Part shown: positions 4,709 through 9,739 of the stretch, piece after piece
Position numbering within the stretch: the stretch's first letter is position 1
How the letters are laid out: the number at the start of each line of letters is the position of its first letter
Assembly: GCA_934503275.1 (NCBI GenBank)
Contig: CAKSVD010000039.1
Location: 1 to 9,739 of the forward strand
Source of the DNA: an uncultured Faecalibacterium sp.
Lineage (GTDB): Bacteria > Bacillota > Clostridia > Oscillospirales > Ruminococcaceae
Reading direction: 5' to 3'
Length of the DNA stretch: 9,739 nucleotides
Notes under the pieces: model-generated
What the model was told of the DNA's origin: nothing
Database searches by the model: none
What the model saw: the letters and a program-made list of their open reading frames with translations, nothing else
Program-made: the position numbers and the translations under genes

Positions 4709-6286
4709 ATGGAAAACCCGCACAGTATCCTGAAAAAAGTTTTCGGCTACGACAGCTTCCGCCCCGGGCAGGAGGATATCGTCAGCCGCCTGCTGGCCGG
4801 GCAGGATGTGCTGGCGGTCATGCCCACCGGCGCGGGCAAATCCATCTGCTATCAGGTACCGGCGCTGCTGCTGCCGGGCATTACCATCGTGGTATCCCCG
4901 CTGGTCAGCTTGATGAAGGATCAGGTGGGAGCGCTGGTGCAGGCGGGCGTGGCAGCGGCTTTTCTGAACAACAGCCTGACCGATAACCAGAAGGCGCTGA
5001 TGCTGCACCGCGCCCGGGAGGGCTGGTACAAGATCATCTATGTGGCGCCGGAGCGGCTGGAGATGCCGGGCTTCCAGCGGTTTGCGCAGGAGCGGCAGAT
5101 CAGCATGGTCACGGTGGACGAGGCGCACTGCATCAGCCAGTGGGGACAGGACTTCCGCCCCAGCTATCTGCGCATCAAGGCATTTGTGGACAGCCTGCCC
5201 AGCCGCCCGGTCATAGGCGCGTTCACCGCCACTGCCACCGCCCATGTGCGGGAGGATATCCGCACCCATCTGGCACTGCAGGCACCCTACGAGGTGACCA
5301 CCAGCTTCGACCGCCCCAACCTGTACTTCGAGACCCGGCGGGCGCTGCCCAGCCAGAAGCCCAAGGAACTGCTGGAACTGGTGCTCAAGGAGGGCGATCA
5401 TGCGGGCATCGTGTATTGCAGCACCACCCGGCAGGTGGACGAGACGGTGCAGCTGCTGCAGAGCCGCAGCATCCGGGCGGCAGCCTACCACGCCAAGCTG
5501 GACGCGGACACCCGGCGGCAGAATCAGGACGATTTCCTCTATGACCGGGTGCAGGTGATGGTGGCCACCAATGCCTTTGGCATGGGCATCGACAAGCCCA
5601 ACGTGCGGTTCGTCATCCATTATAATATGCCCAAGGACTTGGAAAGCTATTATCAGGAGGCCGGACGCGCCGGGCGCGACGGTCAGCCCGCCCGGTGCAC
5701 CCTGCTGTATTCCGGCACGGATGTGCGTACCATCCGCTTTTTTATCGACAAGGAGCGGGAGGCCGACAACGGTCTGCCCGCAGATGTCAAGGCCGAAGCC
5801 GCCCGCAAGGCAGAGGAGCGGCTCAAGTACATGACCTTTTACTCCACCACCCAGAGCTGTCTGCGCGGTTTTCTGCTGCAGTACTTCGGGGAGGCTGCGC
5901 CCAAAAAGTGCGGCAACTGCTCCTGCTGCCTTGCTGCCGAGCAGGAAGCCCAGCTGCAGGTGGAGTACGCCCGCCGCCGCGCTGCCCAGAGCGCCGACCG
6001 GCTGGAAAAGCCCCGCCGTGCAAGGCCCGCCGCAGCGGGCAGCCTGAGCGAGGCAGACGAAAAGCTGCTCAACGCCCTGTACGCCGTGCGCAAGCGCTTG
6101 GCGGGCAAGCAGAACCTGCCTGCCTTTATGGTGTTCAACGATGCCACCCTGCGGGAGATGGCAGAGAAAAAGCCCATGAGCATCGACGAACTGCTGAACA
6201 TCAGCGGCGTGGGCGAAAAGAAAGCCGCCCGCTACGGCAACGCCTTCCTGCGCGTCATTGAGGACGCCGTGGGCAGCCGGGAGTGA
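4709..6286 (+). CDS. recQ: ATP-dependent DNA helicase RecQ, compact form without an evident winged-helix domain
   Basis: A 525-residue SF2 3'-5' DNA helicase acting in recombination and fork repair. Motif I is MPTGAGKS (38-45), motif II DEAH (137-140) runs into the RecQ aromatic loop CISQWGQDFRPSY, motif III is TATAT (173-177), and motif VI is QEAGRAGRDG (316-325). The zinc module has Cys384, Cys401, Cys404 and Cys407, with the same spacing (16, 2, 2) as E. coli RecQ. An HRDC domain fills about 448-523 (ending LLNISGVGEKKAARYGNAFLRVI). Only about 40 Lys/Arg/Ala-rich residues (408-447) separate zinc site and HRDC, where the standard protein of about 600 residues has a winged helix of about 110. 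The ATG at 4709 follows GGAGG (4699-4703) with 5 nt spacing; an earlier in-frame GTG at 4631 overlaps the promoter and is rejected. Monocistronic; ended by the hairpin at 6293-6330. Confidence 0.96.
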   Translation: MENPHSILKKVFGYDSFRPGQEDIVSRLLAGQDVLAVMPTGAGKSICYQVPALLLPGITIVVSPLVSLMKDQVGALVQAGVAAAFLNNSLTDNQKALMLHRAREGWYKIIYVAPERLEMPGFQRFAQERQISMVTVDEAHCISQWGQDFRPSYLRIKAFVDSLPSRPVIGAFTATATAHVREDIRTHLALQAPYEVTTSFDRPNLYFETRRALPSQKPKELLELVLKEGDHAGIVYCSTTRQVDETVQLLQSRSIRAAAYHAKLDADTRRQNQDDFLYDRVQVMVATNAFGMGIDKPNVRFVIHYNMPKDLESYYQEAGRAGRDGQPARCTLLYSGTDVRTIRFFIDKEREADNGLPADVKAEAARKAEERLKYMTFYSTTQSCLRGFLLQYFGEAAPKKCGNCSCCLAAEQEAQLQVEYARRRAAQSADRLEKPRRARPAAAGSLSEADEKLLNALYAVRKRLAGKQNLPAFMVFNDATLREMAEKKPMSIDELLNISGVGEKKAARYGNAFLRVIEDAVGSRE

Positions 6287-6292
6287 AAAAAG

Positions 6293-6330
6293 AAAGAAGC
6301 CGCTGTACAGTCTGTGCAGCGGCTTCTTTT
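6293..6330 (+). terminator. intrinsic terminator of recQ, probably bidirectional
   Basis: A 17-bp stem with one G:U pair (arms 6293-6309 and 6313-6329) and a 3-nt loop starts 7 nt after the recQ stop. On the plus strand the tail is the CTTTT end of the stem; on the minus strand the hairpin is followed by CTTTTTT, so it can also stop transcripts coming from nrdG. Confidence 0.85.
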
Positions 6331-6348
6331 AGTACAGGACGATTTCGA

Positions 6349-6452
6349 ATGGCCTCCGCGTTGCTTTGGACATATTCAGCGGAAGAATTATTTTTAATAG
6401 AGCGTTTGTCGCGGCCTGCGGGCCGCGACAAACGCATTTTCACGAGAGGGGT
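6349..6452 (+). repeat. hairpin-core interspersed element, copy 2
   Basis: It has the same left block as copy 1 (CTCCGCGTTGCT ... GGAAGAATTATTT ... TAAT, 42 of 50 positions identical) and the same right block (ATTTTCACGAGAGGGGT, 15 of 17 identical). Between them is a perfect 15-bp hairpin with loop TGCG (6402-6435), whose stem GCGTTTGTCGCGGCC shares nothing with the stem of copy 1. It fills the gap between the convergent recQ and nrdG ends, finishing 10 nt before the nrdG stop. The hairpin may help end either transcript, but its T-tracts are poor (ATTTT on plus, TCTATT on minus). Confidence 0.8.
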
Positions 6453-6462
6453 TTAATACGGT

Positions 6463-7020
6463 TTACCGTTCCATGGTATGGGTGGCGAACACCTTTTCGT
6501 CCTCCCACCACACGGGCTGCCCGGCGGCAAGGGACTTGGGCACGTCCAGCAGGCGCTGGTTGCGGCTGCCGCGGAAGCGCAGGGAGATGTCGTGCTCGGC
6601 CTGCACGAATCTGCCGTCCACCAGCACATCCAGCAATGCCAGCAGCTCGTCGGTCACCTCGCACCGCGCGGGGCTGGGCTCTGCGCCGGTAAGCTGCTCC
6701 CAAGTGTAGCCGGAGTAGCACCACACAGTTTTGGCGGGGTACAGCGCCTTGAAGTTGCGCACAAAGGGCAGCAGTTCCCGCTGGTTCTCCGGCTCAAAGG
6801 GCTCGCCGCCCAGCAGGGAGAGCCCGGCGATATAGTCCGGCTGGCAGGAGGCGAATACCTCGTTGCGCACGGTCTTATCAAAGGGCTGACCGTAGTCAAA
6901 ATCCCATGCCACGGCGTTGAAGCAGCCCGGGCAGTGGTGGCGGCAGCCGGACACAAAAACGCTGGTGCGCACCCCGGGGCCGTTGGCGATATCGTAATAT
7001 TTGATGTTTGCGTAGTTCAT
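6463..7020 (-). CDS. nrdG: anaerobic ribonucleoside-triphosphate reductase activating protein (radical SAM)
   Basis: A 185-residue protein with the radical-SAM signature Cys26-x3-Cys30-x2-Cys33 (SGCRHHCPGCFN), which holds the [4Fe-4S] cluster. It cleaves S-adenosylmethionine to make the glycyl radical on NrdD. IANGPGVRTSVFVSGC in front and LSLLGGEPF further on are the family's usual stretches, and the length is as expected. Two ATGs lie two codons apart (7026 and 7020); 7020 is preferred because AGGA sits 8 nt before it but only 2 nt before the other. It follows nrdD by 88 nt on the same strand, the usual order, with a strong hairpin between them that could lower its expression relative to nrdD. 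The function is confident from motif and neighbour together. Confidence 0.96.
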   Translation of the reverse strand: MNYANIKYYDIANGPGVRTSVFVSGCRHHCPGCFNAVAWDFDYGQPFDKTVRNEVFASCQPDYIAGLSLLGGEPFEPENQRELLPFVRNFKALYPAKTVWCYSGYTWEQLTGAEPSPARCEVTDELLALLDVLVDGRFVQAEHDISLRFRGSRNQRLLDVPKSLAAGQPVWWEDEKVFATHTMER

Positions 7021-7048
7021 GCTCATGTTCCTGTCGTTTGCTGAAAAG

Positions 7049-7082
7049 ATATTTGGAGCGGCCTGAAGGCCGCTCCAAATAT
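7049..7082 (-). promoter_or_regulatory. perfect 15-bp hairpin between nrdD and nrdG (attenuator or mRNA-processing hairpin)
   Basis: ATATTTGGAGCGGCC and its exact complement surround a 4-nt loop (TTCA on the minus strand). On the coding strand it is followed by CTTTTC, a weak T-tract, so it may end some transcripts after nrdD or protect its 3' end. The AT-rich lead-in TTATTTATGATTT resembles that in front of the hairpin at 1574-1609, so it may be a shortened relative of that element. Confidence 0.5.
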
Positions 7083-7108
7083 AAATCATAAATAAATTTT
7101 GGTGTTTT

Positions 7109-9280
7109 TTACAGGTGCAGCACGCGATCCTTGATCTCCTGCGTGCGGCCCTGATTCCAGAACTGGGTGCCGATATAACCGCAGGTGCGGCGGGCAACGT
7201 TCAGCTTGTTCTGGTCACGGTTGCCGCACTTGGGGCACTCCCACACCAGCTTGCCGTCGTCCTCCACGATCTTGATCTCGCCGTCGTAGCCGCACACCTG
7301 ACAGTAGTCGGACTTGGTGTTCAACTCGGCGTACATGATGTTGTCGTAGATGAACTGCAGCACGCTTATAACGGCTTCCAGATTGTCCTGCATATTGGGC
7401 ACTTCCACATAGCTGATGGCGCCGCCCGGGGACAGGCGCTGGAAGTCGGCCTCAAACTTCAGCTTGGTAAAGGCGTCGATGGGCTCAGAGACATGGACAT
7501 GGTAGCTGTTGGTGATATAGTTCTTGTCCGTGATGCCCTCCACGATGCCAAAGCGCTTTTGCAGGCACTTGGCAAACTTATAGGTGGTGGATTCCAGCGG
7601 GGTGCCGTAGAGGGAGTAGTCCATGTTCTCGGCCTTTTTCCACGCGTTGCACTTGTCGTTCATGTGCTGCATCACGCTCAGGGCAAAGGGCTTGGCACCG
7701 GCATCGGTGTGGCTCTTGCCGGTCATATACTTCACGCACTCGTACAGGCCGGCATAGCCCAGACTGATGGTAGAGTAGCCGCCGAACAGCAGCTTGTCGA
7801 TCTTTTCGCCCTTCTTCAGGCGTGCCAGCGCGCCGTACTGCCACAGGATGGGGGCAGCGTCGCTGGGGGTGCCCAGCAGCCGCTTATGGCGTGCCTGCAA
7901 AGCGCGGTGGCACAGATCCAGACGCTCGTCAAAGATCTTCCAGAACTTTTCAAAGTTGCCGCCGGAGCTCAGGGCAACGTCCACCAGATTGATGGTGACC
8001 ACGCCCTGATTGAAGCGGCCGTAGTACTTGGGCTTGCCGGTCTCGGGGTCTACATAGGGGGTCAGGAAGCTGCGGCAGCCCATGCAGGTGTAGCAGTGGC
8101 CCTCGCCGTTCTTGTCCACCTTGAGTTCCAGCATCTTCTTTTCCGAGATATAGTCCGGCACCATGCGCTTAGCGGTGCACTTGGCGGCCAGTTCGGTCAG
8201 GTAGTAATAGGGGGTGCCGGGGCGGATGTTGTCCTCTTCCAGCACATAGATCAGCTTGGGGAAGGCGGGGGTGATCCACACACCTGCCTCGTTCTTCACG
8301 CCCTGATAGCGCTGGCGGATGGTCTCCTCGATAATGATGGCAAGGTCGGCCTTTTCCTGCGGATTGCGTGCCTCGCCCAGATACATGAACACGGTAATGA
8401 AGGGCGCCTGACCGTTGGTGGTCATCAGGGTGACCACCTGATACTGGATAGTCTGCACGCCGCGGTTGATCTCGTTGCGCAGACGGCGCTCCACGATCTC
8501 CTTTTTGCGCTCGGCAGAGACCTCCAGCCCTTCCATCTCCAGTTCTACCTCAGCGGCGATCTTCTTGCGGGAAACGTCCACGAAGGGAGCCAAATGGGTC
8601 AGGCTGATGCTCTGACCGCCGTACTGGTTGGAGGCCACCTGTGCAATGATCTGGGTGGCAATGTTGCAGGCGGTGGAGAAGCTGTGCGGCTTTTCGATAT
8701 AGGTGCCGGAGATAACGGTGCCGTTCTGCAGCATATCCTCCAGGTTCACCAGATCGCAGTTGTGCATATGCTGGGCGAAGTAGTCGGAATCGTGGAAGTG
8801 GATCAGACCCTCCTGATGCGCTTTTACGATCTCCGGGTCCAGCAGCAGACGAGCGGTCAGATCCTTGGAGATCTCGCCCGCCATATAGTCGCGCTGCACG
8901 CTGTTGACGGTGGGGTTCTTGTTGGCGTTCTCCTGCTTGACCTCTTCGTTCTGGCATTCGATCAGGCTCAGGATGCGCTCGTCGGTGGTGTTGGTCTGAC
9001 GCTTCAGGCTCTGGACATAGCGGTAGGTGATATAGTGCCGTGCCACGTCATGGGCGTGAATGTCCATCAGCTGGTTCTCCACCATATCCTGCACCTCCTC
9101 CACGCTGACTGCGCGGTTCAGGTGCTGGCACTTGTCGGTGACGGCTGCGGCGATCTGGGTGATCTGCTCCCGGGTCAGGCGATCCTGACCGCCCACAGAA
9201 TCACTGGCTTTGGTAACGGCGGTGATGATCTTGGTAATATCAAAAGGAACTTCTGCACCGTTTCGTTTGATGATCTTCAT
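7109..9280 (-). CDS. nrdD: anaerobic (class III) ribonucleoside-triphosphate reductase
   Basis: A 723-residue enzyme that reduces ribonucleoside triphosphates to dNTPs without oxygen, using a glycyl radical. Residues 1 to about 95 form an ATP-cone for allosteric activity control (MKIIKRNGAEVPFD..., ending in ARHYITYRYVQ). The catalytic barrel has Cys175 in MHNCDLVNLEDML and the CYTCMGCRSFL stretch (Cys396, 399, 402); Cys402 is the likely thiyl site by family comparison. Near the end a zinc site is made by Cys660, Cys663, Cys682 and Cys685, and the radical loop RTCGYIG places the glycyl radical at Gly701. The length is normal and nothing is broken. The ATG at 9280 follows AAGGAGGAG (9286-9294); upstream in-frame codons lie in the leader hairpin and are rejected. 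It is first in the nrdD-nrdG operon, with a promoter covered by NrdR-like sites. Confidence 0.98.
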   Translation of the reverse strand: MKIIKRNGAEVPFDITKIITAVTKASDSVGGQDRLTREQITQIAAAVTDKCQHLNRAVSVEEVQDMVENQLMDIHAHDVARHYITYRYVQSLKRQTNTTDERILSLIECQNEEVKQENANKNPTVNSVQRDYMAGEISKDLTARLLLDPEIVKAHQEGLIHFHDSDYFAQHMHNCDLVNLEDMLQNGTVISGTYIEKPHSFSTACNIATQIIAQVASNQYGGQSISLTHLAPFVDVSRKKIAAEVELEMEGLEVSAERKKEIVERRLRNEINRGVQTIQYQVVTLMTTNGQAPFITVFMYLGEARNPQEKADLAIIIEETIRQRYQGVKNEAGVWITPAFPKLIYVLEEDNIRPGTPYYYLTELAAKCTAKRMVPDYISEKKMLELKVDKNGEGHCYTCMGCRSFLTPYVDPETGKPKYYGRFNQGVVTINLVDVALSSGGNFEKFWKIFDERLDLCHRALQARHKRLLGTPSDAAPILWQYGALARLKKGEKIDKLLFGGYSTISLGYAGLYECVKYMTGKSHTDAGAKPFALSVMQHMNDKCNAWKKAENMDYSLYGTPLESTTYKFAKCLQKRFGIVEGITDKNYITNSYHVHVSEPIDAFTKLKFEADFQRLSPGGAISYVEVPNMQDNLEAVISVLQFIYDNIMYAELNTKSDYCQVCGYDGEIKIVEDDGKLVWECPKCGNRDQNKLNVARRTCGYIGTQFWNQGRTQEIKDRVLHL

Positions 9281-9313
9281 CGGTTCTCCTCCTTCTATAT
9301 AGGCGCATTGTGA

Positions 9314-9344
9314 ACGGGTATCCCTTGCTCTAAGAGATACCCGT
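9314..9344 (-). promoter_or_regulatory. 31-nt hairpin in the nrdD mRNA leader
   Basis: ACGGGTATC and GATACCCGT form a perfect 9-bp stem, with CTT/AAG continuing it after one mismatch. It lies in the leader of about 95 nt between the nrdD promoter and its ribosome site. Another 31-nt hairpin with the same outer arms lies upstream at 9518-9548. No known riboswitch is recognised. Confidence 0.5.
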
Positions 9345-9382
9345 CTGCGCACAACGATATCCAACAAACTGAATGTAGTTCT

Positions 9383-9410
9383 ATTTTATCATTATCTAGT
9401 GGCAAGTCAA
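9383..9410 (-). promoter_or_regulatory. promoter of the nrdD-nrdG operon
   Basis: On the minus strand TTGACT (9405-9410) and TAAAAT (9383-9388) are 16 nt apart. The expected start is near 9376. One NrdR-like box fills the spacer and another lies just upstream of the -35. Confidence 0.7.
9387..9402 (-). promoter_or_regulatory. NrdR-like box, promoter-proximal (degenerate)
   Basis: On the plus strand this 16-mer (core ATTATCTAGTGG) matches 10 of 16 positions of the NrdR consensus as I remember it (acaCwAtATaTwGtgt). It covers the -35/-10 spacer, so bound repressor would block RNA polymerase. Its support comes mainly from spacing: 32 bp start to start from the stronger box. Confidence 0.55.
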
Positions 9411-9418
9411 GCAAAATA

Positions 9419-9434
9419 CCACTATATTTTGCGT
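9419..9434 (-). promoter_or_regulatory. NrdR-like box, promoter-distal
   Basis: On the plus strand CCACTATATTTTGCGT matches 13 of 16 positions of the remembered NrdR consensus. It lies immediately upstream of the -35. NrdR boxes typically come in pairs about three helical turns apart, and the partner at 9387-9402 is 32 bp away. Confidence 0.65.
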
Positions 9435-9478
9435 TTTGTAGCAATCGCCAAAAATCGAGGATATTTTTCGGGACAAAA

Positions 9479-9669
9479 TTTTGCGCGGAAAGTCTTGACA
9501 GCGCGGTGCGCTTTCCGACGGGTAATATAAGACGCTGTCTATACCCGTTCGGGCTTCACGCTGCCTATATAATGTAATAATATAGGGCGGGGACACCGTC
9601 GCTGCCGGAGACGTCAAAACACCCGGCGGTTCCCGGTGGAAAACTGGCGATAGTTCACAAAGCGCAAAA
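9479..9669. other. hairpin-rich non-coding stretch between divergent promoters (candidate structured RNA or repeat)
   Basis: No credible gene is seen here. Stems in order: CGGAAAG/CTTTCCG (9486-9492, 9511-9517); ACGGGTA/TACCCGT (9518-9524, 9542-9548) with inner AGAC/GTCT; CCTATAT/ATATAGG (9564-9570, 9580-9586); and CACCG plus CTGCCGG pairing with CCGGCGG plus CGGTG (9594-9638, one G:U). TTTTGCGC (9479-9486) and GCGCAAAA (9662-9669) could close the whole domain. No T-tract terminator and no clear promoter is seen on either strand, so the direction and even transcription are unknown. Confidence 0.35.
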
Positions 9670-9692
9670 AAAGGCGAAAAAAATGTAAAAAA
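9666..9692 (+). promoter_or_regulatory. phased A-tracts (UP element or bend) ahead of a promoter
   Basis: Three A-runs of 7, 7 and 6 (9666-9672, 9677-9683, 9687-9692) have centres about 11 and 9.5 bp apart, so they face the same side of the helix. They end 3 bp before a -35 hexamer, where an UP element would sit. Confidence 0.5.
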
Positions 9693-9695
9693 GGC

Positions 9696-9724
9696 TTGCA
9701 AAAGTAGTTGCGGTATGGTACTAT
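9696..9724 (+). promoter_or_regulatory. strong sigma-A promoter for a gene to the right of the window
   Basis: TTGCAA (9696-9701) and TACTAT (9719-9724) are 17 nt apart, and TGG just before the -10 makes it extended. The expected start is near 9731, so the transcribed gene lies outside the window. Combined with the phased A-tracts this looks like a highly expressed unit, possibly stable RNA or translation genes; that is a guess. Confidence 0.72.
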
Positions 9725-9739
9725 ATGTGAGCGCCAAGC

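Noticed and set aside
4460..5620. N-terminal extension of the glycosyltransferase frame to 5620
   Set aside because: The added part is antisense to recQ and is not protein-like. The GT2 fold begins right at the ATG at 4459, which has a ribosome site and a TATAAT promoter behind it.
7115..9313. 732-codon open frame on the plus strand across nrdD
   Set aside because: It is the antisense shadow of nrdD, whose motifs, start site and promoter are all clear. Long antisense frames are common in GC-rich coding DNA, and the translation is Val/Leu/Gly/His-rich with no family resemblance.
9281..9420. Cobalamin riboswitch or T-box in the nrdD leader
   Set aside because: The leader of about 95 nt is too short and lacks the B12-box and T-box sequences; only one simple hairpin is present.
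9495..9528. Plus-strand promoter TTGACA (9495-9500) with TAATAT (9523-9528)
   Set aside because: The spacer is 22 nt, too long for sigma-A, and both hexamers are parts of hairpin stems or loops.
9396..9737. 113-codon minus-strand frame at the right edge
   Set aside because: It overlaps a plus-strand promoter, the hairpin series and an NrdR-like box, has no ribosome site, and its composition is not protein-like.

Overview
The window looks like a piece of chromosome from a strictly anaerobic, fairly GC-rich Firmicute, most likely Oscillospiraceae/Ruminococcaceae and Faecalibacterium-like. The grounds are the anaerobic class III ribonucleotide reductase pair (nrdD-nrdG), strong AGGAGG-type ribosome binding sites, sigma-A promoters (TTGaca/TATAcT, often with an extended TGn -10), an AbrB/SpoVT-type regulator with a C-terminal Cys motif, and gaps packed with G+C-rich palindromic repeats. 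The genus is inferred from general similarity and was not tested by any search.

Layout. 1-983 (minus): an AbrB-family regulator followed 21 nt later by an alpha/beta hydrolase that runs off the left edge; a TTGACG-17-TATACT promoter serves both. 984-1672: no gene, but a dense series of palindromic elements, including copy A of a three-hairpin repeat and the antiporter terminator. 1673-2968 (minus): a CPA2-type cation:proton antiporter. 2969-3430: antiporter promoter, a possible 18-codon leader ORF, the glycosyltransferase terminator, and copy B of the same repeat in inverted orientation. 3431-4459 (minus): a family 2 glycosyltransferase. 4460-4708: divergent promoters. 4709-6286 (plus): RecQ helicase, compact because the winged-helix domain seems to be absent. 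6287-6462: convergent terminator plus the second copy of a hairpin-core element. 6463-9280 (minus): nrdD-nrdG with a long hairpin between them. 9281-9739: nrdD leader, promoter with two NrdR-like boxes 32 bp apart, a hairpin-rich stretch, and a strong plus-strand promoter with phased A-tracts for a gene to the right of the window.

How the genes work together. NrdG activates NrdD by making its glycyl radical, so the operon supplies dNTPs without oxygen; the paired NrdR-like sites suggest the usual dNTP-dependent repression. The other genes (RecQ repair helicase, antiporter, glycosyltransferase, regulator plus hydrolase) are independent housekeeping or envelope units, each with its own promoter and terminator.

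The most unusual material is between the genes. A roughly 105-bp element occurs twice (1557-1661 and 6349-6452): both flanks are conserved, the hairpin loop TGCG is conserved, but the 15-16 bp perfectly paired stem is entirely different in the two copies. A second repeat family (1438-1526 and 3325-3422, inverted, on either side of the antiporter unit) shows base-pair-preserving changes in its stems.
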